64,000 bases of DNA from Amborella trichopoda (GCF_000471905.2 NW_006498192.1:1487587-1551586), one strand, 5' to 3'. Positions 36,466-49,185 are shown, counted from the first letter of the stretch. The notes: generated by a model not told the origin, from the sequence alone. Numbers and translations are program-made.

Positions 36466-37165
36466 GCAATACGCCCAAAGCATGTTAATAAGTAACATAT
36501 CACAGCATGGTCATGCAATATTCTCAAAGCATGCCAATCAGTCTCATATCATGGTATGGTCGTGCAATATGCTCAAAGCATGCCAATCAATCACATATCA
36601 CAATATCACATATCACATATCACAATATGGTCATGCAATACGCTCAATGCATGCCAATCAGTCACATATCACAGTATCACATATCACAATATGGTCATGC
36701 AATATGCTCAAAGTATGTCAATCTATCACATATCAAAATATCACATACAACAATTTTGTCATGCAATATGCTCAAAGCATGCCAATCAATCACATATCAC
36801 AATATCACATATCACAATATGGTAATGTAATATGCTCAAAGCATGCCAATCAATCACATATCATAGTATCAAATATCACAATATGGTTATGCAATACACT
36901 CAAAGCATGCCAATCAATCACATATCACATACCACATACAACAATATGGTCATGCAATATGCGCAAAGCATGCCATTCAATCACATATCACAACATCACA
37001 TATCACAATATGGTCATGCAATACGCTCAAAGCATGCCAATCAATCACATATCAAAGTATCACAAATCACAATATGATCATGCAATATGCTCAAAGCATG
37101 TCAATCAATTACATATTACAATATTACATACAACAATATGGTCATATTACAACAATATTACATGC
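36466..37165. repeat. 64-bp satellite-like array within LTR F
   Basis: About ten copies of a 64-bp unit combine GGTCATGCAATATGCTCAAA and GCATGCCAATCAATCACATA with a run of ATATCACA. Spacing from one ATGGTCATG to the next is 64 bp (36627, 36691, then further copies). Since 64 leaves remainder one on division by three, all three plus-strand frames stay open, giving a 265-residue frame that is only repeat. Confidence 0.88.
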
Positions 37166-38430
37166 AATATGCAATACGCACAAAGCATATCACAACCCGA
37201 CATGTATCATAGTATGCACACATATCCGAGCAGTACAATTCCTGAAATCATGCTCATTTGAATTTGTATAGCACTTCTCACATGGCACGTAACACACACA
37301 TTCATCACATGCACTTATCTCATACATTATCACATACACTTATCACAGGTCACTTATCTCATGCATCATGCACTTATCACATACATTTATCACATGCACT
37401 TATCTCATACACTTATCACATAAATTTACTCATGCACTTAATCATTAGCTTTCACTGATATTTCATTTAGAACTGATTTGAGGCTAAATCAGGGGAATTT
37501 TGGTCAACTAATTAACCATTTCAACAAAATGGAAAGATTCTGGAATTTTCTACATTCATAACAATGACATTGCTCTAGGAAAATGCATATCTTTTCCAAA
37601 TCATAGGAAATCTTGATAAAATAAATTTTAAACTAGACACACGTATCTTTTAAATGGAGGTAGTTTGAAAGCATTTGGACTTCATTTGGTTGGTCAAAAG
37701 CTCGTCCCACTAGAGGTCAAATTTTTAATTTTGCTGAATTCCGCTAATAGTGACACATCCCTCTTCACGAAGGCATAAATTTCAATCTAAAGGGAATTTT
37801 GAATAATTTCAGCATGCAACATTAGTACACACATACATCTTTCAAATGGTAGTGATTTGGGAGAATTTCGGCCCCGTTTGGTTAGCTAAAACTCATGACA
37901 ACAGAGGTAACCGTTGTGAAATCTAGTGAAATTTGCTGATAGTGACATGCTTGCACAAAATGAAGTATAAATTATCATTTATTAGAATTTGAGCAATATT
38001 TAAACATGAACTTCAAAATTGACACATGTATCTTTTAATTGGCTATGATTTTAAGGTATTTGGATGTCATTTGGCTGGTCAAACATTCATTGCAAAAACA
38101 TGCATTTTCCCTTAAATTTCATAGTACAAAGAGTACTTAATACCGTCCAATTTATGAGGAATAACCATGTAAAACCTTTTTCATCCTGAAATATACTTAC
38201 TTAATTATCATCTCCCCAATTTTCAGGGCCAACTAGAAGAATATAATTACCGAATTTGTCATGCAATGAAGGCCCCATTTCCCTGGAAAATGGGGCCCCC
38301 TGCTAGCATAAGTTTCACAATATATAGTCACATACACAAGAAGATTTTCCCCAAAAATCCATCTTGAACTTCATGCATTACACATTCATGCTCATGTCTT
38401 CAATGACACACTCATAACTTTTCTTGGATT
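37166..38430 (-). other. Unique part of LTR F
   Basis: AT-rich sequence with CACATACACTTATCACA short repeats (37280-37430), then a stretch aligned to 41400-41800 of Del1 in reverse complement. No coding content. Confidence 0.65.
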
Positions 38431-38849
38431 TCATACTTGAATGAACTAACCAAAAACATCCATTACAAAACATGGAAGCATGGATATGAATCTACTTACT
38501 TGCAGCAAGGTTCTAAGTCCCCCACTCCGCTTCTCTCCATGGTTAAGTCTGCAAGTTTGGTTCTCAAGCTTGGGCCTCAAAGGGTCAAGGGGAAAAACAT
38601 GGGGGAGAGAGAGAGAAAGTGTGAAACTCTTGAGAGGGGTATTTGGAGGAGCATTTATAACCAAGAAAGGAGAGTGGGTAAAAAACATAAGCCAAGTGTC
38701 AACAAGGGTCACAAGTGTCCTGAACATGGTGTCCAGATGGCTGACAACTATTCACAAGTGGCATACATGCAGGCTTACATGAGCCACATGGCCAAACACT
38801 CACAACAGAAATACCCCTGGCGATAACACACAAGGCGATAGCTCTCTCT

Positions 38850-39065
38850 CTACACACACGACTTTACACGCATGGTGGTAGTTCTCTCTCTCTACATGCA
38901 TGGTGTTACCCCCTTCTCTCTCTTCACAAGCGGAATTACCCCTTCTCTCTCTTCATGCACGGTGTCATCCCTTCTCTCTCTTCATGCATGGTATTACCCC
39001 TTCTCTCTCTTTACCCAAGGTGTTACCCCTTCTCTCTCTCCACTCATGGCATTACTCCTTCTCAT
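38850..39065. repeat. About 30-bp CTCTCTCT/GGTGTTACC repeats in LTR F
   Basis: Copies of TTACCCCTTCTCTCTCTTCA followed by a short GC-richer spacer such as TGCATGGT. The counterpart in the Del1 LTR start (about 40450-40740 and 49250-49560) is more diverged but has the same kind of GTAAAGGACCACC/GCATGG units. Confidence 0.75.
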
Positions 39066-39142
39066 CAGACTCCTACCACCGCGTGTGTCTCTTCTTCCCA
39101 ACGCCGCATGTGCACCCTAAGCTAGTAAAATCTAGGGCATCA

Positions 39143-40378
39143 CATAAAGAGTACCCGGTCTCCTAGGAAATCAGCACATCAGGAGTCCAATTCTCCTCAT
39201 TTGTCAAATCTGATCCCGAGGTAGTCATCTCCTACTCATGACCATTCCTTCTCTCCACATCTCTCAGACCGACTTCGATGCCATGGTCACCTGTAGCTTG
39301 CAAGGTAGACAGATCCCGGGCATCCAAAACTTCAACTCTTTATCAGAAGCCTTACACGGCTTATATCGATCAGCTCCCATTTCCCCCAAATTACCAAAAA
39401 GGGAAAATTTTGCTCTTCAATGGCACGAGTTCGCCTCACCAGCACATTGCCCACTTTTGCTCGGCATGTCAAGAGACAGCAGCTGATGGGAGGCTTCTTC
39501 TTCGTCAGTTTGTTGAAACCCTTTATGGGCCAGCATTCAAGTGGTATGCAGGATTTCCTCCGAACTCAGTGTAGATCTGGGAGGAAATGGAGTAGTTGTT
39601 TTACAATGCTTCTATGAGGTTGAAAGGGAAGTCCAAACTATCGAGCTTCTCATGATAACCCAGAATCTAGATGAGCCGATCGATCAGTTCATCGCCAGAT
39701 GGAGAGATCTAGTTGTGCATCAAGCTACTCCCATGCTAAAAATCGACGCAGTCCAAACATGTGTGCGCAACATGCAGCCCGAAATCTCCCTGCATGTTGA
39801 GGAACCGCTATATCATAACTGATTTCCAAAGCAGCCTAGATATGGATTCTATTTAAGCACCATAGAAAGTTTCAAACTCTAACATCAATTGGAGAAAATA
39901 ATCGGAGTTCAAACAATAGTCGCAGAAATTCTCGGGACAGTCAACAAAAAGGTGTGATCAATGCTGCTATCACTACGTCAGACCTCAAGAAGGCTTTGCC
40001 TCAAACCTTGGATTTCTCTAAGGGTGTGAACCCTCCAAGTGCTCAAGGGACACCTTAGGCAGGTCAGAAAACCAAGTCCTACAATAAGGTGCCTCCACCT
40101 CGGCATCTTTATGAGAAGGATTACCTGAGTGGAGAAGAAAAAGAAAGTATACAGTTTCGATAAGGAGTTGGTTCCACTCTACTAAGAATGTTGATTGAGT
40201 AACAAATGATTACCTTGCCTGAGGTGAAAAGGCCAAAAGATGCTAAGTTTGCCAATCACAAGAGGTATTGTGCATATCCCAGAATATTAGGGAATCCTAT
40301 TGAAGACCATGTCACCCTCAAAGACCCCATCGAGGCTTTAATTCCAAAGGGGCAGATACAAATCGATAGCCTCAAGAA
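39143..40378 (+). pseudogene. Tat-C gag, left part
   Basis: The plus strand reads HISQTDFDAMVTCSLQGRQI, then PFPPNYQKGKILLFNG, QHIAHFCSACQETAADGRLL and FKWYAGFPPNS (39250-39572), a capsid core of Tat gag. ECFYEVEREVQTIELL-like sequence and DQFIARWRDL follow (39600-39715), then a CAYPRILGNPIEDHVTLKDP motif (about 40270-40330). It stops at 40378, where Del1 begins, and resumes at 52214. Its 5' part lies left of LTR F, outside what can be seen. Confidence 0.8.
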
Positions 40379-43326
40379 TGTTGTAAGGACCATAGATTTT
40401 CCCACTCATGAGATGCACATGGAAAAAGTGTAGCAGAAGAGGCCTAGCGCCGTATGTGTACAAGCGAGAGGGGGAAGAGCAACATCGTGCACGTAAAGGA
40501 CCACCACCCCGCATGCATGGGAGCAACACCATGTGTGTGAGAGAGTAATGCCATGCGTGTAAAGGACCACCACCGCACATGAAGAAGAGGAAACACCGCA
40601 CGTGCATGGGAGTAACGCCGCGTGTGTAAAGGGTAGCATCGCACATGTAGGGAGGTAACACTACGCGTGAAGTGGAGCATCGCCGAACGTTAAGGCAGAG
40701 AAGAGGTAACGTCGTGCATGAAGAGAAGATGTGACAGCTGACGTACCTGCCAGCGTCGCACCTGTCAGAGCCGTACATGTCAGCACCGCCCACTGTCAGC
40801 CACAGTGAGCTTCACCGACCTAGTCAGCAACAGTCGATCCCACTTACCATGGGAACTTAAGCCTTCTCCCCCTCCCCTATCATTGTCTTTTCCCTCATTA
40901 GCCTCACTTTCTCTTTCTCTAAAGAGCAAAGTGAGAATGAACTGCTGCCCTTGGAGAAGCCCTTGCTTGGAGCTTGAGGAGGCCCATGAGTGGGAGGTTT
41001 GAGGACACCATGAGCATCAGGTAAGTAGGTTTAGGGCTCATGCATCAATTAATTTTATAGTAATAGATTTCAAGAAATAAAGATGGTAAAAAATGGTAGA
41101 ATAAAGGGTATGGACGTAGTTGAATTAAAATGAGGTTGAACAATTGATTAAGTATCGCAAATAAACTTGTTAAGTTTATGGAGTAGCGCACTTGCAAGTT
41201 TTGTTTAACCTGGTTGAGGTTTTACATCAAATTTTATCTTGTCTTATGAAATGTTGTGTTTTAATTAAAGCATGCCAAACTCGTAAAAGTAAATTTCCAA
41301 GAACTATGACGGTTTTTGTACCAAACGTTTCAGTGACCATACGATGTCCAAATGGGATCAAATTAGTCTTGAATGAATGATATGTTTGTCCACTACAATG
41401 TTGCTTTTCTTACCATGTTAAAATTTCATATATGCTCCAAAATGATAGGATATATCATTACCCACAATTTATGGAATTTTTAGCAACTGTTACCTATTTC
41501 GCATCAAACTTTTGACCTATCAAATGATGTTCAATCGCTTCCAAAAAGCAACAATTTGGAAGATATATGAATGAGCTTAATGTTTTATGTTAACATCATT
41601 ATGAAATTTCCCAATAGATCAAGAGTTATGCCCCGAATCACGAGGGTATGTCACTGTTCACAATTGCAGGAATTCCTAGCAATGTCATTCACTTTCTGCC
41701 AAGCTTTTGATCTATCAAATGTCATCCAAATAGCTTCAAACTACTGCCATTTAAAGATCCACGTGTAAAATTAAATTTGCATGTTTGAAAAATTTTGAAA
41801 TTCTCCCTATATTGGGAGTAACACCCCTGAGACAAGGGGTACATCACCATTACATGTCACAAACATTTTAGTCCTATGCTTCTATGGTGTTACCTTTTAC
41901 TCGATTACTCACTAAGAAACTCTAGTGGCACAATGTTATCTTTGATAAGCGATAAGCGTGAGTGCTATGTGATAATTTTCATATGATGAATACAAGGTGT
42001 TATAATGTTATGTGTGTGGTGCTATGTATCTATGTGTTATGTGGAATTGATAAATGCCATGCTACTGTGATAGTTCCATGACGAATGTTACATGACAAGT
42101 CCCGTAATGCTAAGGTTGATTGCTAAGCTTAAATACAGTGTGATAACTCTCATATCATGGGTGTTTTATGCTTGGCATCATAATGTTATGTGATTGCTGG
42201 ATAATTCTGCAAATGACTCAAACTTTGCATGATGAAATTTTGGATTACCTGATATGAGGCACTGATTTAGCTTGAATGAGTTAAATGCTTGGGCACGATA
42301 TGATGCCGTGATAACGACAACAACGCCATGTAACACCCATTGGTAGTGGGTATTGTTCTGTTATGGTACTGTGATATTGGCCACTACACGATAGGGCACA
42401 CATCTGTAGTGGATACCGTTATACTGATACTGCACGCTGCACGATGGGACATCCATCAGTAGCGGATACTGTTAAACTAAGAAAAGTGATGCCAGAAATA
42501 CTCTATAACTCGTTGAATGATAGGATGGGGTTAGGTGAAAGTGGAATGGGAGGGTCACACCCCCCGAAATTTATATGATGAGACTAGTAAGTGATGCCTT
42601 GTAAGATACGTGCCTATCGAAAACCCCAATGCACGCTGGGGACCTTGTGCATGAGTATGAGGGAATTATGAAGTGGACTTAACCGCTTGTTGTTTCCCTC
42701 CCTCCTTAGGTACGATAGCGGTCTTAAGCAATAGGATTGGCTTAGCTTGATGGACAGGGCCTCTACTTCGGGAGTAGGTGAACTAAGGAGTCAGTGGGTA
42801 ATATGTGAATGTTGATAATTGTAATGATTGAATAATAACAGAATAATACCTAGATCTACTTACTAGGCCCTTATAGCTCATCCTACTATATCTCCCCTCT
42901 TGTAGATTGCTATCAACATATCAAAAGAGCATAAAGTACGTGTTTTGTAGTCGGGAGTCAAAGTCACATTCTTTTGAGAAGAACCCAGATTTGGTATGTA
43001 ATTGGGTAGTTTAGCCCAGTCCTTTTTTGTTTCTTAGAAAATGTAATATTGGGCCCTGGTTCCCTATACTCTTAAGTGTAATATTTTGGGAAGAATTTGA
43101 TGAAGTACCTTTTATTAGTGTATGGATCCTTGCAATTTCAAATATTTATCTGCACTTAGAGTTATTGATTTAGTTCTTTGCCATGGTTTGCTTTGATCAC
43201 CAATTTATTGGCGTTGAGTCAACTCTAACCTGAGTGACATGTGCTACCTGGGGATCATGAACCCACGCTCCATCACCACCCGTCGAGTATGTAATAGAGG
43301 TCAGGGTCGAGGGCAGGGTCGTGACA
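40379..43326 (+). repeat. Del1 5' LTR
   Basis: It starts TGTTGTAAGGACC and ends GGGTCGTGACA. It is collinear with 49186-52213. It contains diverged GC-rich repeats near its start (40450-40740), pyrimidine-rich sequence (40860-40930) and a GGTAGTGGGTA/TAGTGGATACC repeat (about 42330-42480). Frames within it are chance. Confidence 0.9.
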
Positions 43327-43330
43327 GTTA

Positions 43331-43343
43331 TGGTATCAAAGCA
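43331..43343 (+). other. Del1 primer-binding site (initiator Met)
   Basis: TGGTATCAAAGCA lies five bases after the LTR end. It differs by one base from TGGTATCAGAGCA, the complement of the plant initiator-tRNA-Met 3' end used by many chromoviruses. Confidence 0.85.
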
Positions 43344-43419
43344 ACCAGGATAGGATTCTTGGCCTAAGGGGATTTTAGAAGAGTCCTTCGAATAGTTTTG
43401 AGAATCGATGAGCTCCTAT

Positions 43420-44400
43420 GCTAGGTTGAAGATGCCGAGGGCTCATGCCAACAATGCGAGTTCAAGCAATGAGAACACCAAGATACTCGTTGAGTGTTAT
43501 AGGACTCTGGGGCAATGACCCAAATGATGGAGTCGATACCGGCCCAGTCTACCCCCACCCCAGAGCATAACGACAGTGGCCTGAGAGAAAGATTTAGAAG
43601 GATGGCACCCCAACGAGGAGTAGAAAAGGCTGAGGGGTGGAAGAGACGGATAGAGAAGATTCTAGAAGTGTTAAACTGCTCGGATGAGCAGTAAGTTAGG
43701 TTGGGAGCCTTTATGTTGAAAGGAGAGGCTGAATAATGGTGGAACTCAATGAAGCAATCCTTGAGAGACTCAGGGACTGAGACCACTTCGAGAAACTTCT
43801 TGGTGGCATTCGACGAGAAGTACTTTCTATACTCCATTAAGGAGAGAAAAGAAGTGCAGTCCATTGAGCTTCAGCAAGGGGGCATGACAGTGGAACAGTA
43901 TACTGCTAAATTTGCGAAGCTGTCTAAGTACGCGCCTCACATTATTAACACCGAGGCACAAAAGGTGGCTAAATTTGAAATGGGCCGTCGACCGGACATT
44001 AGAGGGAGAGTACTATCGGCCAACCTTAAGTCATATGCCCTATTAGTAGACCTCTCTCTGAAGATTGAGAGAGACTACAAGTACCATCGATCAAGGAAGG
44101 AGATGAATCCCATGCCATCGAGAAAATTTGGGAAGAAGCCCAAACAATTTCCAAGGAGGGATGTTAGAGGAGGGCCTTACCAGCATAACCAGAGGGCCCA
44201 GAAGGATTTCCCTGGCAATAGAGAGAATGGTCGATGACCGGTCCGCCCTCATTTCGGGAAGGACAACCACACTGCTGTCGAATGTTACAGGAAGTAGAAC
44301 GTGTGCCTCAGGTGTGGCATTCCCAGCCACTGGGTTAAGGATTTCCCTATGATGAAGATAGAGGACCGACCAAAGATGCAAGGATGAGTATTTTCCCTCA
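43420..44400 (+). pseudogene. Del1 gag
   Basis: The plus strand has a retrotransposon gag core (FDEKYFLYSIKERKEVQSIE, GGMTVEQYTAKFAKLSKYAP, VAKFEMGRRPDIRGRVL, 43820-44020), then a basic stretch (RKFGKKPKQFPRRDVRGG, about 44120-44170) and a zinc-knuckle-like segment with CLRCGIPSHWVKD (about 44310-44350). The order is typical of chromovirus gag. It would form the particle and bind RNA. Confidence 0.8.
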
Positions 44401-44905
44401 TTGAGCCAAAAGCTAAGGCATATACCTTGGTGATCGGAGGTATGATTTCTATTTGTGGTCTTAAAGTTAAAGCTTTGATTGACCATGGTTCCTCTCACTC
44501 TTTTGTACACCCCATTTTTCTTACTATCTAAATGTCGAGCTCGCATGTCTTGATTTTACTCTAGTAGTATGCACACCTGTGGGGGATTCAATGGAAACTG
44601 ATAGAGTGTATAGACAGTGTGGAATTACAATTGATGGGTGTGACCTGCTTGTAGATTTGATCCTCTTAGAGATTCAGGATTTTGATGTTATTCTGGGCAT
44701 GCATTGGTTGTAAACATGCCATGCCACCGTCAATTACCATGAAAAGATGATGACCTTTGAACGCCCTGACCAAACTGAGCTACACTTTGAGGGCACTTAG
44801 GATACTCCCCTTCTGCACACTATCTCTACTCTCTGGGCTTCTCACCTCCTAGCTAAAACGTGTCAAGGATATCTAGCCTATGGAATAGAAAATCGGGACG
44901 TCCAA
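44401..44905 (+). pseudogene. Del1 protease
   Basis: The plus strand reads GGMISICGLKVKALIDHGSS then HSFVHP (about 44436-44515), the chromovirus aspartic protease active-site region, and later LVDLILLEIQDFDVILGMHW (about 44650-44710), the conserved second half. A pol linker follows. It is decayed. Confidence 0.75.
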
Positions 44906-46380
44906 TCTCAGCTTGAAGGGATACCAATAGTAAGGGAGTACCCCGAGGTATTCCCAAAAGAGTTGCCATCCTGCCTCCAATGAGGGAGATTGAGTTAGCA
45001 ATAAGTGTAGTCCCCGACACTGTTCGCATTTTTAAAGCTCGTATAGAATGGCTCTAGTAGAGTTGAAGGCGTTGAAAGAATAGTTGAGAAAATTGTTGGA
45101 TAAGGGATTCATCCGACTTAGCGTGTCACCCTGGGATGCACTAGTCCTATTTGTGAAGAAGAAAGATGGGTCCTTGAAGCTGTGCATTGACTATAGGCAG
45201 TTGAACCAAGTAACAGTGAAGAATAGGTTTCCCCTGCCTAGAATCGATGACCTTTTTTACTAGCTCCAAGAGGCCCAAGTGTTTTCAAAGATTAATCTCC
45301 GATCGGGTTATCACCAACTGTGGATCAAGGAGGGAGACATCCCAAAGACCACCTTCAAACTTCGATACGGTCACTATGAGTTCCTTGTAATGTCGTTTGG
45401 GTTAACCAATGCCCCTACTGTGTTCATGGATTTGATGAATGGAGTGTTTTGTTCTTGGATGATTTCGTAGTGGTCTTCATTGACGATATTTTAGTATATT
45501 TGAAAAGCTGAGAACTACATGAGAAGCATCTGAGAACGATCTTGCAAACTTTGAAGTCAGAAAGAATGTATGCTAAATTTAGCAAGAGTGAATTTTGGCT
45601 CCCCAGTGTAGCCTTCCTAGGTCACATCATTTCTAAGGTTGGGATCACGGTCGACCCCTCTAAGATTGAAGCCGCACTCAAGTGGGAGCGACTAACAAAT
45701 GTTACCGAAATCTATACTTTTCTAGGGTTAGCAGGATACTACAGGCTCTTTGTGGAAGGATTCTCAAAGATAGCGCTTCCCCTTACTCGGCTGACCCAAA
45801 AGAATGTGAGATTCGTGTGGTCAGAGGACTGCGAGAAAAGCTTTCAGGAACTTAAGAAGAGACTAACCACAGCCTCGATACGAACCTTACCTGAAGGAAA
45901 TGAGGACCTTATGGTCTATACCGATGCATCCCATAAAGGGCTGGGATGTGTACTTATGCAGAGAGGTAAGGTCATAGCTTATGCCTCTAGACAATTGAAG
46001 CCGTATGAGAAAAACTATCCAACTCATGACTTAGAGCAATGGTTGTATTGTTTACGTTGAAGATCTTAAGACACTACCTTTATGGGGCCTAATTTAAGGT
46101 GTTCACGGATCACAAAAGCCTAAAGTACCTATTTTCCCATAAGGAGTTGAATATGAGGCAAAGAAGATGGATGGACTTACTGAATGATTATGACTGTACA
46201 AATGATTACAATCCAGGCAAGACTAACGTGGTAACCGACACTCTAAGCCAGAAAGCCGCAGTCTCAGTGGCACACCTGATGGTTCGAGAGATGGGATTGT
46301 TAGAGGATGCAATGGAATGGCACCCAACTCTACCCCCAATGCTCACCATTAGGAACACATACTCGGCCTTTAAACCTTAA
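44906..46380 (+). pseudogene. Del1 reverse transcriptase and RNase H (direct-orientation arm)
   Basis: The plus strand reads VPVKKKDGS-like sequence and [20 protein letters not shown] (about 45178-45240), [20 protein letters not shown] and [20 protein letters not shown]-like sequence (45279-45400), [10 protein letters not shown] (about 45472), [15 protein letters not shown]-type motifs (45590-45635), then RNase H with [20 protein letters not shown] (45918-45980) and [20 protein letters not shown] (46100-46160). The motifs are standard for chromoviruses. Nearly the whole region is one arm of the inverted duplication. Confidence 0.85.
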
Positions 46381-47942
46381 CAATTCATCATTGCTCATAT
46401 TGAAATCCTATTTTTCTTCCATTTTCATTTCTTTAAGGCCTTTCATAAGTTGAGGATCTTCTATTTGCGCTACTCGAATCTGTTGGAAGAGCTGGAGCTC
46501 TACTCTCATACACGAAAGAATTCCGATCCCATCATTGAGGGGTAGAGTTGGGTGCCATTCCATTGCATCCTCTAACAATCCCATCTCTCGAAACATCAGG
46601 TGTGCCACTGAGACTACGGCTTTCGGGCTTAGGGTGTCGGTTACCACGTTAGTCTTGCCTGGATGGTAATCATTTGTACAGTCATAATCATTCAGTAAGT
46701 CCATCCATCTTCATTGCCTCATATTGAACTCCTTATGGGAAAATAGGTACTTGAGGCTTTTGTGATCCGTGAACACCTTAAATTAGGCCCCATAAAGGTA
46801 GTGTCTTCAGATCTTCAACGTAAACAATACAACCATTGCTCTAAGTCATGAGTTGGATAGTTTTTTTCATACTGCTTCAATTGTCGAGAGGCATAAGCTA
46901 TGACCTTACCTCTCTGCATAAGTACACATCCCGGCCCTTTATGGGATGCATCGGTATAGACCATAAGGTCCTCATTTCCTTCAGGTAAGGTTCGTATCGA
47001 GGCCGTGGTTAGTCTCTTCTTAAGTTCCTGAAAGCTTTTCTCGCAGTACTCTGACAACACAAATCTCACATTCTTTTGGGTCAGCCGAGTAAGGGGAAGC
47101 GCTATCTTTCAGAATCCATCCATAAAGTGCCTGTAGTATCCTGCTAACCCTAGAAAACTATAGATTTCGGTAACATTTGTTAGTCGCTCCCACTTGAGTT
47201 CGGCTTCAATCTTAGAGGGGTCGACCGTGATCCCAACCTTAGAAATGATGTGACCTATTCACTCTTGCTAAATTTAACATACATTCTTTCTGACTTCAAA
47301 GTTTGCAAGATCGTTCTCAGATGCTTCTCATGTAGTTCTCAGCTCTTCGAATATACTAAAATATCATCAATGAAGACCACTACGAAATCATCCAAGAACG
47401 AAACACTCTATTCATCAAATCCATGAACACAGCAGGGGCATTGGTTAACCCTAACGGCATTACAAGGAACTCATAGTGACCGTATCAAATTTTGAAGGTG
47501 GTCTTTGGGATGTCTCCCTCCTTGATCCACAGTTGGTGATAACTTGATCGGAGATCAATCTTTGAAAACACTTGGGCCCCTTGGAGCTAGTCAAAAAGGT
47601 CATCGATTCTAGGCAGGGGAAACCTATTCTTCACTGTTACTTGGTTCAACTGCCTATAGTCAATGCGCAGCCTCAAGGACCCATCTTTCTTCTTCACAAA
47701 TAGGACTGGTGCATCTCAAGGTGACACGCTAAGTCGGATGAATCCCTTATCCAACAATTCTCTCAACTATTCTTTCAACGCCTTCAACTCTACTAGAGCC
47801 ATTCTATACGAGCTTTAAAAATGCGAACAATGTCGGGGACTACACTTATTGCTTACTCAATCTCCCTAATTGGAGGCAGGATGGCAACTCTTTTGGGAAT
47901 ACCTCGGGGTACTCCCTTACTATTGGTATCCCTTCAAGCTGA
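44908..47942. repeat. Inverted duplication within Del1 (arms 44908-46341 and 46533-47942)
   Basis: The right arm is the reverse complement of the left over about 1.41 kb, with a 191-bp spacer. Examples: left ATGGCTCTAGTAGAGTTGAA (45049) against right TTCAACTCTACTAGAGCCAT (47784), and [20 protein letters not shown] on the plus strand near 45918 and the minus strand near 46960. Arm identity is high by eye. Pol sequence in the spacer on the minus strand (46408-46530) extends the copied segment a little beyond the left arm. Confidence 0.9.
46408..47942 (-). pseudogene. Del1 RT/RNase H, inverted copy
   Basis: The minus strand carries the same RT and RNase H motifs as 44908-46341 ([20 protein letters not shown]-like sequence, [35 protein letters not shown]) plus ELQLFQQIRVAQIEDPQL near 46490-46440, the stretch between RNase H and integrase. 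It lies in the place where that linker and the first part of integrase would be expected in direct orientation. Confidence 0.85.
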
Positions 47943-49171
47943 TACACTCCCGCTACATGGTACACCTTGGGAGTACAAAATGTACCAAGATCTGAAAAAG
48001 ATCTTCTGACGGCACAATTTGTGGCTAAGTGCTTGAAGTGCCAGCAAGTGAGCGCGGAACACCAGAAACCCGCTGGACTGTTACAGCCCTTGCTCATACC
48101 AAAGTGGAAATGGGAGCACATCAAGATGGACTTTGTTCTGGATTGCCAAGGTCAAGTGTGCGGCACGATAGTATTTCGGTTGTGGTGAACTAATTAACTA
48201 AAGCTGATCATTTCTTACGGGTTCACACAACCTATACCCTGGATAAGCTAGCCCAGTTATACATCAGAGAAATTGTGAGATTGCATGGTGAACCCATCAG
48301 CATTGTGTCAGATAGGGACACCAGGTTCACCTCGAGGTTTTGGCCAAGTCTGCAGTCAGCCTTAGGAACTAGACTTACCTTTAGCACCACCTTTCACCCC
48401 TAGACGGATGAGCAAATAGAGAGAACCATTTAAACTTTGGAAGACATTTTAAGGGTATGTATTACTAACTTTAAGGGAAGCTGGGAGGACCATCTGCCTC
48501 TAATAGATTTTTCCTACAACAACAGCTTCTAAGTCAGTATTCAAATGGAGCCTTATGAGGCCCTATATGAAAGAAAATGTAGGTCGCCCATCTGTTGGGA
48601 TGACGTGGGCGAGAGAAAATTATTGGGACCCAAAATTGTTCAAGTAACCCAACGTCTTAGGATAGCCCAAAGTCTGCAAAAGAGTTATGCCAATAATCGC
48701 AAGTGAGGTCTCAAATTTGAAATGGGTAATTGAGTCTTCCTGAAGGTATCGTCGACAAAGGGAATAATTAGATTCCGTAGGAGGGGAAAGTTGAGCCCAT
48801 GGTTTATTGGGCCTTTTGAGATTCTGGAAAGAGTTGGGAACATGGCATATCGACTTTCTCTACCGCCTAAATTGGCCAACATTCAATGTGTTTTTCATGT
48901 ATCACTATTGAGAGAGTATCAACCTGACCCGTTCCCATGTTTTAGAGTACGAACCAATCCCACTCAGGGAAGACTTGACCTATGTTGAACGACCAATTAG
49001 GATATTAGACAGGAGAGTGTAGGTTTTGCGTAATAAAGAAATCCCCCTGGTCCAGGTGCAATGGCAATATAATTCATGGGAAGAATGAACATGGTAACGG
49101 GAGAACGAAATTCTAGAGAAGTACCCCCACCTTTTTTATTAACATCAATATGATTTTGAGGAAAAATTCCT
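47943..49171 (+). pseudogene. Del1 integrase and chromodomain-like C-terminus
   Basis: The plus strand shows CLKCQQVSAEHQKPAGLLQP (about 48035-48090, end of the HHCC zinc region), WKWEHIKMDFV (about 48105), [20 protein letters not shown]-like core (about 48280-48330), then FEILERVGNMAYRLSLPPKL and CVFHVSLLREYQPDPF (48815-48930, GPY/F module), and NKEIPLVQVQWQYNSWEE (about 49032-49085, chromodomain-like end). It ends shortly before the purine tract. Confidence 0.8.
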
Positions 49172-49174
49172 TTT

Positions 49175-49185
49175 CAAGGTGGGGA
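49175..49185 (+). other. Del1 polypurine tract
   Basis: AAGGTGGGGA immediately precedes the 3' LTR start TGATATAAGGACC, the expected position of the plus-strand primer. Confidence 0.7.

Larger units (their letters stand above)
36236..39142 (-). repeat. LTR F: minus-strand Del/Tekay-type LTR, split by Tat-A
   Basis: Reverse complement of this stretch aligns with the Del1 LTRs. ATCGAAAACCCCAAAGCGCG and GGCATTACGAAGTGGA near 36240-36300 match 42615-42680. CTTTCAAACTACCTCCATTT near 37660 matches 41730-41750. The minus-strand start TGATGCCCTAGATTTT at 39142 matches the LTR start at 40379. The part beyond Tat-A lies outside the window. Gag of Tat-C follows directly at 39143, so this is an LTR inserted in Tat-C. 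Whether it was a solo LTR or part of a full element cannot be seen. Confidence 0.8.

Noticed and set aside
36464-37261. 265-residue open frame rich in Ile-Ser-Gln-Tyr and His
   Set aside because: It is produced by the 64-bp array, is open in all three plus-strand frames, and has no domain.
38437-38826. 129-residue frame that might be a host gene fragment
   Set aside because: It lies in LTR F, between segments that align with Del1 LTRs, and shows no domain; host coding sequence is not supported.
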